In this document: piece after piece, positions 1 to 6,952 of the stretch
Numbering within the stretch: the first letter of the stretch is position 1
Layout: every line of letters begins with the position of its first letter
Assembly (NCBI RefSeq): GCF_903643065.1
Contig: NZ_CAHJWX010000022.1
Location: forward strand, 1 to 11,704
Length of the DNA stretch: 11,704 bases
Direction of reading: 5' to 3'
DNA from: Sphingomonas bacterium
Lineage (GTDB): Bacteria; Pseudomonadota; Alphaproteobacteria; Sphingomonadales; Sphingomonadaceae
Program-made: the position numbers and the translations under genes
The notes under the pieces: generated by a model
Database searches by the model: none
What the model was told of the DNA's origin: nothing
What the model saw: only the letters and a program-made list of their open reading frames with translations

Positions 1-550
1 TGTCGCAAACGATCCGGTTAATGGCAGGGACCCGAGCGGCAACCAGACAATCGATCCTCGGGAGGACGGTCGGCGCATAGTCTATGTCTTGCCACAGAAA
101 AGATACGATACGATCATCGATCGGCACGGGCCTGACTCAACGAGGTCGAATGACAAGTTTCGGACCGAGCCTAGCCGTCAGGACCTGGCAAGGTATGCGC
201 AGAACGCGATGAACAACCCGAGCGCAGTAAATGATGAAGGACGCAACGGAACGGCAACAGATGGCAAGGCTGTTTCTACGAGGGACTTCCTTTTTACTCT
301 AAAAGGTGTTGGCGACACATTCCGAGGAGTTGGCTCTGAGGGGCAAAGTATGGTTCGCGTCGTTACGGTGCCGCTCAGTGACGTGGGCGATCCAACAGTG
401 GCAGGACAGGCCCGTGCCGAAGCCGCTGCTTCGGCCCCTATCGCCGATGCAGTCACCGGAACGAGGGCTGCCGGTCCTCCCGAAGTGAGGGTTATTATGA
501 ACGTATATCCAATTAAGGACGAGCAAGTTGGAAAACGTCGGGATAATTAG
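1..550 (+). CDS. RHS-repeat protein, C-terminal end with polymorphic toxin tip (5' partial)
   Basis: The reading frame is open from the window edge (first full codon at 2) to the TAG at 548-550, giving 182 residues. The first visible residues, VANDPVNGRDPSG, match the conserved end of the RHS-repeat-associated core, after which polymorphic toxins change to a variable C-terminal tip. RHS cores form a shell around the tip and release it, often through type VI or other export. The tip here is about 170 residues. It has an N-terminal IIDRHGPDS...KF segment (visible residues 38-53) and ends in a strand-like VRVIMNVYPI. Both loosely recall BECR-fold RNase toxins, but I cannot assign a family. A TTG at 89 could be called as a start, but the upstream in-frame RHS motif shows this is the tail of a longer gene. 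The next gene overlaps its end by 23 nt, as expected for an immunity gene. Confidence 0.85.
   Translation, partial: VANDPVNGRDPSGNQTIDPREDGRRIVYVLPQKRYDTIIDRHGPDSTRSNDKFRTEPSRQDLARYAQNAMNNPSAVNDEGRNGTATDGKAVSTRDFLFTLKGVGDTFRGVGSEGQSMVRVVTVPLSDVGDPTVAGQARAEAAASAPIADAVTGTRAAGPPEVRVIMNVYPIKDEQVGKRRDN
515..519 (+). promoter_or_regulatory. Ribosome binding site supporting the TTG start at 528
   Basis: AAGGA lies inside the end of the RHS gene, 8 nt before the TTG at 528. The alternative ATG at 585 has no comparable purine-rich site upstream, so this site favours the TTG start and a translationally overlapping pair. Confidence 0.6.
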
Positions 551-977
551 AAGCATTCACTGCACCGCCCTCTCGAATGACGGAATGATTGTCGAAGCAA
601 TTAAGAACATCTTTCAGATATATGAGTTCGACCATGTTTTAATCAGTATTAATACTGATCGCGAATATGAGTTCGAGCTTCCTCTTTCCGAGTGGCTTAG
701 AGAAATAGTGTCTATTATCAAATCTGGTAAGCAGGGACTTATACAAAGAAAGATGACATTTAGCGGATACGACCTATCGGTTGATATCCAACAAACGCAT
801 GTAACGCTCAATGTTCGCCGAATTGAAAACTACAATGAGATATATGCCGTCACTGTAGGACGCTCTCAGCTAAAATACCTCGTTGATTATATGAGAGAAT
901 TTTTAATAGCGTCGTATGAAAAATATGGTGGAGATCGAGACGAGTTAGAAGATATGGCTGATTATACTTTATTTTAG
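528..977 (+). CDS. Putative immunity protein for the RHS toxin tip
   Basis: This encodes a 149-residue protein that I do not recognise by family. The TTG start is chosen for its AAGGA site 8 nt upstream; the next in-frame ATG (585) would give a protein 19 residues shorter. The product is acidic at its C terminus (GDRDELEDMADYTLF), has no signal peptide or membrane segment, and shows alternating strand-like and helix-like stretches, consistent with a small cytosolic binding protein. It overlaps the RHS gene by 23 nt on the same strand, the standard position for an immunity gene that neutralises the upstream tip. Its DNA is much more AT-rich than the rest of the window (two sampled 60-nt lines are 28% and 38% GC), a sign of recent transfer. 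The immunity role is inferred from position only. Confidence 0.75.
   Translation: MENVGIIRSIHCTALSNDGMIVEAIKNIFQIYEFDHVLISINTDREYEFELPLSEWLREIVSIIKSGKQGLIQRKMTFSGYDLSVDIQQTHVTLNVRRIENYNEIYAVTVGRSQLKYLVDYMREFLIASYEKYGGDRDELEDMADYTLF
642..659. repeat. Perfect 18-bp palindrome inside the putative immunity gene
   Basis: ATCAGTATTAATACTGAT is its own reverse complement over all 18 bases. It lies in the AT-rich putative immunity gene and encodes part of LISINTDR there. It may be a protein-binding site, a recombination relic or chance. Confidence 0.5.
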
Positions 978-1000
978 GGCTACGCCTTGGTCGCTTGCTA

Positions 1001-3778
1001 TTAGTCCAGTCCTAATCCAGTCGTAATATCACGTTCCCGCCCCATCGTCGCATCGATTGCCCCGACCTGCGCGCCGTCGCGCAACCCGAGTGCCTTGGTG
1101 AGCCTGGCGCGGCTGTCGGTATAGATCGTGGCCCCATCGCGGGCGCGGCTGATCGCGACATAGGCGGCGCGGGTATCGACGGTGTTGGCGCGAAAACTCT
1201 CCAGATGGGCCATGACCCGATCGCACGTCGCGCCCTGGCTGCTGTGGATCGTGCGGACCCAGCCGGGGCGGATGTGGCGATCGGCGAGGTGGCGAAGGTC
1301 GAGCATCTGACGCTCGCCGTCGTCCTTCTCGACCAGGACGCTCGATCCCTGCGGGTCGATCGCGACGACCATCGCGGTATCGCCGTTGCGGCGCTCGGCG
1401 CGGTAGTTGTTGCGGGTGAACTGGAGCTTGTCACCGGTGCGGAACTCCTGGGAAACCTCGGTGAACGCCTCGGCATGGGTGCTGCCCCAGCGGGCGGGGT
1501 GCCAGTCGTGGGTCTTGCCCCTGGGCGGCACGAGGCGGACGGTCCCGGCCTCGGCGTCCACGCTGTCGATGCGATAGCCGATGCCGGGTCGCGGCTTGCC
1601 CTTCGCGCCTTCGCGGAACGTCAGGATATCGCCGGGGGTGTAGTTGGCGGCGTGCCTGGCGTGCGCGCGCGACAGGCCGCGGGGTTCCAGCACGGTCGCA
1701 GTGATCGCCTCATCGCCGAGCGTGCCGTCCGCGACCAGCGCGACGCGGATGGCGTCGGTGAGGTTCTGGCGTCCTTCGCGGGTCGGATCGAGCACGAGGG
1801 TATCGGCGCGGTCCTCGGGTGACAGGGCGGCGAAATCCCGCGCGATGACGGCGACGCGGGTCTGGGCGTCGGGCTGCTCGACGACGCGCCCGCCCCCGGC
1901 ATCGAGCGCCTCGAACGCCGCCTTCGCATCGCCTGCGAGCATCGCCTCGACGGCTTCGCGGGTGCGGGCGTTGGTCTGTCGGACGATCTGGTCGAGCACG
2001 AATGTCGGCATCCCGGCGTCCTGCAGCTGGCCGAACGCGCGGCCCGCTCCGACCGAGCCGAGCTGATCGACGTCGCCGACCAGGACGAGGCGCGCGCCGA
2101 CCTTGGCGGCGTGCACGAACAGCGCGTCGGTCTGGCGGGCGCAGAGCATCGTCGCCTCATCGACCAGATAGACCGTGCGACCGGGCTTGGCGGTGTCGTC
2201 GCCCTTGGTCAGCAGCATGGCGACGGTCATATGGTCGGCGCGGATGGCGCGACCGAGCACGGCCGCTGCGGTCGAGGTGTCGGCGAGCGCATGGACCTCA
2301 TATCCTTGCGCGCGGGCGGCGTCGGCGTAGGTCGAGAGGACGGTCGTGGTCTTGGCGGTCCCGGCCGATCCTTGCACGCCGGTGATCGCCGAAGACGACA
2401 GCAGCAGGCCGCGCGTGGCGGTGCGCTGTCCCTCGGTCCAGCTATGGCCGTGCGTCGCCGCTGCCAGCTCGGCCGCGGCGACGATGCGCGATGCCTCGAT
2501 GCGGTCGTGCAAGGGTGCGAACCGTGCGCGGCCTGCCCGCTCGTGCGCGAGCAGGCGCTGCTCGGTCGCGATGGCGGTGCGGGTGGTATAGCCGACCGTG
2601 CCGCTTGCCATGCGGGGGGCGGCACGAATCACGAGGTCCTGTGCGCGTTCGGCACGGACGATGGCGGTGACGATATCGGCGTGGGTGGCGTGGCCGCGCG
2701 CGACGTGACCGGCCTCGCGTTCGAGGGCAGCGGCGGTGAACACGCTGTCGCGTTCGGCGACGTGCTCGGCCGCGTCGGCGAGGGCCCGGTCGGCCGCGCG
2801 CATCCGTGCGGCGGTGCCAAGGGTCGGCTGCTCGGCCGCGCGGGCCTGGGCCTGGACGACGATGCCGCGCCGCACGTCCTCGCCGAATCCGAGCGCATCG
2901 GCGCAGGTGCGCCATGCTGCGGCGAGTTCCTTGTGATCGACGGCTTCCTTGGGCGCGCGGGTGTCGAGCGCGATCGTCGCCTTCTGCGCGGCGCTGGCGG
3001 TCGCGCGGGTCTTGCCGCGCTTGGCGAGCGCCGCCTCGATCTGGGCGGAGCGGCCGGAGAAGGCGAGTGCCACGTCGTCGGGCACTGCGTCGAGCTTGAA
3101 GGTCGAATCCGCGTCGATGGTCGCGGTGTAGCCGAGCCGCATCGCTTCGGCTGCGAGCTGCTGGTGGTAGACCGCGCCGATGTCCATCTGGAGCTGGTAG
3201 AGCGGCTGGCTCTCCAGGCTGCGCCACGCGCCGCCCCCATCTCTGGGGCCATCGCGCTGGGTGGCATTGATGATGACACAGTGGGTGTGGAGCTGGGGGT
3301 CTGGCGGGGCGTCCTCGGTCGCGCGCGCGGTGAAATGCGGGAACGTCGCTGCGACCAGGCTGTCGGTTGCGACGCGCTCGATCTTCTTGCCGTCGCGGAT
3401 GCGGGTGACGGCCCCGTGGCGTTCGGCATAGTCGAGCGCGACCGTGACGGCGTGGTCGTGGGCGTCGAGCAGACGGCGGTCGCCTGCGACCAGGGCGAGG
3501 ACCGACACGCTCTTGGGGGCCGACATGGTCAAATCCCATCCCAGCTTGTGTTCGGTGCGGCCGTGCCGGGTCGTGCCGAGCGTGACGCCGTTGGGGAGCT
3601 GGCCCTCCAGCATCGCGGCGAACCGTTCATGCTCGACCTCGCCATTGAGGCCGAGCGCGCGGGCGCCGCGTCCCTGCCAGCGCGAGGGAGCCTTGGCGTC
3701 GCCGGTATAATAATCGTCCGCCTCGTAATAGGCGGCAGCGGCTGCCGGGTCGGTGAGTTCGACGATGCGGGCGACCAT
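1001..3778 (-). CDS. mobF: MobF-family conjugative relaxase-helicase (TrwC/TraI-like)
   Basis: This 925-residue protein nicks oriT, stays covalently bound to the 5' end and unwinds the transferred strand. The N-terminal relaxase domain has the paired tyrosines expected of MobF enzymes (Y17-Y18 and Y23-Y24; TrwC uses Y18 and Y26) and a metal-binding triad from HFTAR (H148) and PQLHTH (H164, H166). A RecD-like helicase follows: Walker A GSAGTAKTT (470-478), Walker B LVDEA (538-542), GDVDQL (568-573), HSSQGAT (845-851) and VAISRAR (874-880). The length is close to R388 TrwC (966) and far below F TraI (1756). The frame is open to 4414, but the ATG at 3778 is preferred: it gives the typical MobF N terminus, has AGGA 8 nt upstream, and overlaps the coupling-protein stop in TGATG. 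It is the last gene of the operon and ends 24 nt from the convergent putative immunity gene. Confidence 0.95.
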   Translation of the reverse strand: MVARIVELTDPAAAAAYYEADDYYTGDAKAPSRWQGRGARALGLNGEVEHERFAAMLEGQLPNGVTLGTTRHGRTEHKLGWDLTMSAPKSVSVLALVAGDRRLLDAHDHAVTVALDYAERHGAVTRIRDGKKIERVATDSLVAATFPHFTARATEDAPPDPQLHTHCVIINATQRDGPRDGGGAWRSLESQPLYQLQMDIGAVYHQQLAAEAMRLGYTATIDADSTFKLDAVPDDVALAFSGRSAQIEAALAKRGKTRATASAAQKATIALDTRAPKEAVDHKELAAAWRTCADALGFGEDVRRGIVVQAQARAAEQPTLGTAARMRAADRALADAAEHVAERDSVFTAAALEREAGHVARGHATHADIVTAIVRAERAQDLVIRAAPRMASGTVGYTTRTAIATEQRLLAHERAGRARFAPLHDRIEASRIVAAAELAAATHGHSWTEGQRTATRGLLLSSSAITGVQGSAGTAKTTTVLSTYADAARAQGYEVHALADTSTAAAVLGRAIRADHMTVAMLLTKGDDTAKPGRTVYLVDEATMLCARQTDALFVHAAKVGARLVLVGDVDQLGSVGAGRAFGQLQDAGMPTFVLDQIVRQTNARTREAVEAMLAGDAKAAFEALDAGGGRVVEQPDAQTRVAVIARDFAALSPEDRADTLVLDPTREGRQNLTDAIRVALVADGTLGDEAITATVLEPRGLSRAHARHAANYTPGDILTFREGAKGKPRPGIGYRIDSVDAEAGTVRLVPPRGKTHDWHPARWGSTHAEAFTEVSQEFRTGDKLQFTRNNYRAERRNGDTAMVVAIDPQGSSVLVEKDDGERQMLDLRHLADRHIRPGWVRTIHSSQGATCDRVMAHLESFRANTVDTRAAYVAISRARDGATIYTDSRARLTKALGLRDGAQVGAIDATMGRERDITTGLGLD

Positions 3779-5580
3779 CACAACGGTCCTGCTGTCAGCC
3801 AGTCGTCGCGATCCTCGATGCGGGATGCGGGCGCGGGCGTTGGTGGGGTGTCGCCGACGATCGCAGCGACGACGGGCATGGGGACGGCTGCGGGAATGAA
3901 CGCGGGGGCGATGACGGGCATGGCCTGGGGCGGATCGATCGTTAGCTGGGCGATCGGCAATCCGCTCAGCCGCAGCAACGCCTCGCCGGTCTTCAATCCG
4001 GTCAAATCGGCGTCGATGACGAGGGTCTTGCGCTCGCGGGTGGTGGCGAGCGAACCGCGTTCGGCCTTGGGGTCGGTGCCGAGCGACTCGTTGGGGCGCT
4101 GGTTCTCGACCTCGATCGTGCCGAATAGATCGACGCCCCACTTGGCGGTCATATGGTCGCCGGTCGCCATCAGCACCTGAGTCGCGGTCTGGCCGGTAAT
4201 GACCTGGCTGCCCGCCTCGGTGTAGGTCTGGTGAAGCTGGGCGATCGACTGGAACGCGAGCACGACGCCGACCTGATACTTGCGGCCTTCGGGGAGGAGT
4301 ACCATCAAGCTCTGGACGGGGGGCAGCGACGCCAGTTCGTCGAGGAACATCCACACCTTCGGGGCACCGTCGATCGAGCGTTGCAGGATGGCGCTCGCGG
4401 CTGCATCGATGCACGCGGCGATGATCGGGGCGGTCGCCTCGCGGCTGCGCCTGGTCGAGGACAGGAAGATCAGGGGCTTGGGGCCGGTGTGCTGGTCGAG
4501 GGTCGCATAGAAGGCGTCGAAGCTGAACGGGCTTGCATCCGGGGGCACGGCTGCGAGCGCGGTGACGATGCGGGCCGCGCCGTTGAGCATGAACAACACG
4601 GAAGCGGTCGCGCGCTCGGCCCCTGGCTCGAACGCGCGCGCGGCCGGTGTGCCTGCGACGATGCCGCGCAGCGTATCGGCGCTGGCGCTGGTAATCATGG
4701 TGGCGAGGTCGTCGAGGCTGGTCTGCCCGGTGCGAGCGAGATGATGGATGATCTGGGCGAGCACGGCGCGGCCCTGGTCATACCATATCGTCGCTTCGGA
4801 AATGTTGGCGGGCTTGGAGAGCAGGACCGCTGCCAGCCGATAGGCGTCGGCGAGGTCGGCGACATCGGCGAGCGGGTTCCAGCGCGCGGTCCTGGCATCC
4901 ATGACGTTCAGGATGATGTCGCCGCGCGCCGCGTTGTAGAAGCGTTCGACATAGGAACCATCGGCATCGAACAGGATCGCGTGCTCGCCGCGCTCGGCGG
5001 TCTGGGCGACGAGCGCGTGAAGCAAGGTCGTCTTGCCGCTGCCGGATCGACCAGCGAGCAGCATGTGGCGGGCCTCGTCCTGGGGCGGGATCGGCACGGT
5101 GCCGATGCGCAGCAGCGGGCCTTGCGGCTTGGCCTTCATGACCAGCGCGGTCAGTTCCTGGGCGGTCGCCACGCGGTTGCCTCGGAGCACCTGGTCGAGC
5201 GCTGCCGCTTGCGCGGTCATGATCCACTGCCGTCGCAAAAGCATGGTGAGGCCGATCGCGAGCGGAGCTGCAACGACGACGCCGGCGACGGCCATCCTGG
5301 TCAGCAGCCGGATCGCGGCGACGCGCTCGGGCGACGGGACCGGACCTCCGAACCCGGTCTGCTGCACCTGGAAGATCAGCGCAGGGTTGAGCTGCTGGCG
5401 CAACCACAGCACGGCGAGATGGCGATCGTCGATGCTCGTCATCATCCATACGGTCGCCGCGCCGATCACGAATCCCAGCAGCGCGCCCAAGGCTGCCACC
5501 TGGAGCATCGCGAGGACCGCCTGACCGCGCCGCGCCTCGATCGCACGGCCCCGGCTGACCTGTTCGAGGGTGCGGCTCAC
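3778..5580 (-). CDS. Type IV coupling protein (VirD4/TraD/TrwB-like ATPase)
   Basis: This 600-residue inner-membrane ATPase would link the relaxase-DNA complex to the type IV secretion channel. It has two hydrophobic segments near the N terminus (about 21-47 and 96-117) with a roughly 50-residue loop between them. Walker A is AGRSGSGKTT (176-185) and Walker B is MFLDELASLPP (411-421). The motif LLPEGRKYQVGVVLAFQS (428-445) is also typical of TrwB/TraD-like proteins. The C-terminal tail (about 555-590) is Pro/Ala-rich and probably flexible. The frame is open up to 5964, but GTG at 5580 is preferred. That codon overlaps the stop of the ribbon-helix-helix gene (GTGA, 4 nt) and has AAGG 10 nt upstream. 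Its own stop overlaps the relaxase ATG by 1 nt, so all three genes are probably translationally coupled. The gene order equals trwA-trwB-trwC of R388. Confidence 0.93.
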   Translation of the reverse strand: MSRTLEQVSRGRAIEARRGQAVLAMLQVAALGALLGFVIGAATVWMMTSIDDRHLAVLWLRQQLNPALIFQVQQTGFGGPVPSPERVAAIRLLTRMAVAGVVVAAPLAIGLTMLLRRQWIMTAQAAALDQVLRGNRVATAQELTALVMKAKPQGPLLRIGTVPIPPQDEARHMLLAGRSGSGKTTLLHALVAQTAERGEHAILFDADGSYVERFYNAARGDIILNVMDARTARWNPLADVADLADAYRLAAVLLSKPANISEATIWYDQGRAVLAQIIHHLARTGQTSLDDLATMITSASADTLRGIVAGTPAARAFEPGAERATASVLFMLNGAARIVTALAAVPPDASPFSFDAFYATLDQHTGPKPLIFLSSTRRSREATAPIIAACIDAAASAILQRSIDGAPKVWMFLDELASLPPVQSLMVLLPEGRKYQVGVVLAFQSIAQLHQTYTEAGSQVITGQTATQVLMATGDHMTAKWGVDLFGTIEVENQRPNESLGTDPKAERGSLATTRERKTLVIDADLTGLKTGEALLRLSGLPIAQLTIDPPQAMPVIAPAFIPAAVPMPVVAAIVGDTPPTPAPASRIEDRDDWLTAGPL

Positions 5581-5909
5581 GGCTGCACCGCCTTGCCGAG
5601 CTTCTCGACGAACGCGGCCTGACGGTCGGTCGGCAGCATCATGAGCGCGCCGAGCCGGGCAGCGGCGTTCGCGCCCAGGCTTGCGGCAAGGCAGGCATCG
5701 ACCTTGGCGATCAGCGCGCCCACCTCGTCGGCGATGCGGTCCAACTGCGGAGCAGTCGCCGTGGGCATAGCCGGTTGCGGGATGGCGAGCGCGACCGCCA
5801 GCAGCGTCCGCACGGCCTCCGCGCGGTTGGTGCCATCCACGGCAACGCGGGCGTCGAGCGCATCGGCGAGGTCGTGCGGGAGACGGGTATGGACGACAAT
5901 GCTGGTCAT
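5577..5909 (-). CDS. Ribbon-helix-helix relaxosome accessory protein (TrwA-like)
   Basis: This 110-residue protein is the first gene of the mobilisation operon. Residues 3-40 fit a ribbon-helix-helix DNA-binding fold: a short strand (IVVHTRLP) followed by two helices (HDLADALDARVAVDG and NRAEAVRTLLAVAL). A linker and a helical C-terminal half follow (about 55-105) that may mediate tetramer formation or contact with the coupling protein. The size and position match TrwA of R388 (RHH, next to oriT), which bends oriT DNA, helps relaxase nicking and represses its own operon. The start is the ATG at 5909; the ribosome site is weak (GAGA about 8 nt upstream). The TGA stop overlaps the coupling-protein GTG. 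The accessory role comes from fold plus position and not from a specific family signature. Confidence 0.83.
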   Translation of the reverse strand: MTSIVVHTRLPHDLADALDARVAVDGTNRAEAVRTLLAVALAIPQPAMPTATAPQLDRIADEVGALIAKVDACLAASLGANAAARLGALMMLPTDRQAAFVEKLGKAVQP

Positions 5910-6008
5910 GGTCGGTTCTCTGATGAATACGGTGCGTTGTCAGTATCTTAGCGGCTAGCTGCACTTAGGGCGTATACGGGGAGATACGGCTAAGCTGTTG
6001 GAAACGTT

Positions 6009-6069
6009 GGGGCACGAGGTGCGTCAGGTGTGTTGCTTACCCCTCGCGCGAGGCGAAGCCTCGTGCCCC
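6009..6069. repeat. 11-bp inverted repeat flanking nic, with nested palindromes
   Basis: GGGGCACGAGG (6009-6019) is the exact reverse complement of CCTCGTGCCCC (6059-6069), and the predicted nick lies between the arms. Inside are the perfect palindrome CCTCGCGCGAGG (6042-6053) and the hairpin CGAGGC-GAA-GCCTCG (6049-6063). These share bases with the outer repeat, so the single strand can fold in alternative ways. Such repeats in oriT serve relaxase docking and end-of-transfer recognition. Confidence 0.8.
6012..6036 (+). other. Predicted oriT nic site of the MobF relaxase
   Basis: A short hairpin GCAC-GAG-GTGC (6012-6022) runs straight into GTCAGGTGT/GTTGC. R388 has the same layout: a GCACC-GAAA-GGTGC hairpin followed by GTATTGTCT/ATAG. 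From position 6020, TGCGTCAGGTGTGTTGCTTA matches the F nic region TGCGTGGGGTGTGGTGCTTT at 16 of 20 positions (F sequence quoted from memory). Both known sites are cut 12 nt after the start of TGCGT, which puts the nick here between 6031 and 6032 on the + strand. Confidence 0.72.
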
Positions 6070-6250
6070 TGCTGAAGGCAGGGCAATGTGCGGATAATGC
6101 ACGGTCTGCGAGGATGGCCCGCCAAGGACGGTGCGAGTGTGCGGGAGGCGGTTCTGTGTGGACAAGGTGACGACCTTTACGGTAATGTGGCTACACACTA
6201 CGGCGTAGGGCATCGCCACGCATACCGCAATAGGGTGGACGCACATTATC

Positions 6251-6862
6251 ATGAAAACGCTAGGCTCGCGCAAGGTCGAACACTTCCTTGCCCAGTTCCA
6301 CGACATCGCCCCTGACCATCTCGCTGCCTATGCGGGACGGCTGAAGCAAATCACGCGCCGGGGCTTCCCGGTCGGCGTCGGCGCAGGTCGTGGAACCCCG
6401 GCAGAATATGACGCCGATCAACTGTTCCAGTTGGTGGCGGCGATGGAGCTGACCCAGTTCGGTGTGATGCCGCTGCGCGCGATCAGGCTCGTATCGGAAG
6501 CCTGGCCTCGGTTGCGGGATGCCGTGCTAGAGGTCTGGCTGGTCGTCGATGCGGCTTCGCGTGGCTTCGTGATCGATCGGCCCGCGATCTTCTGGCGCGT
6601 CGAGGTGGAAGCGCTACGTCACATGGCGCGACCTGACCGACCCTATAGCCCGGATACCGAGGACACGCTCGACGCCATGAGCGCTGATGGGGCGCACGCC
6701 GCGCTCGATCGGCGTGGTTATGGCAACAGGCGTCACGCTTTTATCGCAGCAGATCAGGTGATCCACGATGCGTTGACCAAACTAGGCATCGAGCTTGGTG
6801 GTCATAATGCGCTGGCAGGGTTTATGCAGCGCGTGGTCCCCGCGCCCTCTATCCAAGTATAG
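6251..6862 (+). CDS. Hypothetical protein, possible MerR-like DNA-binding domain
   Basis: This 203-residue protein is not recognised. It starts at ATG 6251, with only a weak ribosome site (GTGGA) upstream. Residues 30-82 (RLKQITRRGF ... EYDADQLFQLVAAMEL ... FGVMPLRAIRLVSE) resemble a MerR-type winged helix: a turn, a tyrosine before an acidic residue and a Leu-rich helix, then a 'G-x-M/S-L-x-x-I' helix. The middle (90-125) is hydrophobic and Val-rich (AVLEVWLVVDAASRGF), and the C terminus (165-195) is helical. There is no signal peptide or clear membrane segment. It is the first gene to the right of the predicted nic and so would enter a recipient first. It may be a regulator of transfer or establishment. 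The ORF is supported by typical high-GC codon use and a clean boundary with the oriT region. Confidence 0.72.
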   Translation: MKTLGSRKVEHFLAQFHDIAPDHLAAYAGRLKQITRRGFPVGVGAGRGTPAEYDADQLFQLVAAMELTQFGVMPLRAIRLVSEAWPRLRDAVLEVWLVVDAASRGFVIDRPAIFWRVEVEALRHMARPDRPYSPDTEDTLDAMSADGAHAALDRRGYGNRRHAFIAADQVIHDALTKLGIELGGHNALAGFMQRVVPAPSIQV

Positions 6863-6952
6863 AGCTGCTAAACGGCTCCGCCTTAGGCTGCGGCATGGTT
6901 GCCGCTCCCCGGTAGGTGCCCGACATGGTCCTCGCCGACTTCGGCGGGAAGA
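6863..6952. terminator. Convergent intergenic region with a GC-rich hairpin
   Basis: This 90-bp gap separates two convergent genes. CGCCG-ACTT-CGGCG (6933-6946) forms a 5-bp stem with a 4-nt loop, just past the end of the leftward repressor gene. No T-run follows on either strand, so a bidirectional terminator is only a possibility. Confidence 0.3.

Larger units (their letters stand above)
5910..6250. other. Gene-free oriT region with nic site and several inverted repeats
   Basis: This 341-bp stretch lies between the mobilisation operon (leftward) and the first rightward gene and has no credible ORF. It holds the predicted nic (6012-6036), an 11-bp inverted repeat around nic (6009-6019/6059-6069), and a 12-bp palindrome (6042-6053). 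It also has a hairpin at 6049-6063 and a small hairpin AAGGT-GACG-ACCTT (6164-6177). A longer-range 8-bp repeat pairs AATGTGCG (6085-6092) with CGCACATT (6240-6247). Three ATACGG direct repeats sit at 5927, 5974 and 5984 on the operon side. In R388 and F, oriT lies in this same place beside the accessory gene. The operon promoter must also be here, but I see no strong -35/-10 pair. Confidence 0.8.

Noticed and set aside
2111..4180. Long open frame (689 codons) on the + strand across the relaxase and coupling-protein genes
   Set aside because: It is antisense to well-supported domains. Long antisense frames are common in very GC-rich genes, and its translation is Gly/Arg-rich with no recognisable motif.
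3779..4414. N-terminal extension of the relaxase by 212 residues
   Set aside because: The extension overlaps the coupling-protein gene in another frame. The MobF N terminus begins at the ATG at 3778, which has a ribosome site and couples to the upstream stop.
4153..5622. 489-codon + strand frame over the coupling protein
   Set aside because: It is antisense to the Walker A and B motifs of the coupling protein, and its composition is low-complexity and typical of a shadow frame.
5581..5964. N-terminal extension of the coupling protein
   Set aside because: It would overlap the whole ribbon-helix-helix gene; the GTG at 5580 overlaps that gene's stop and precedes the expected membrane segments.
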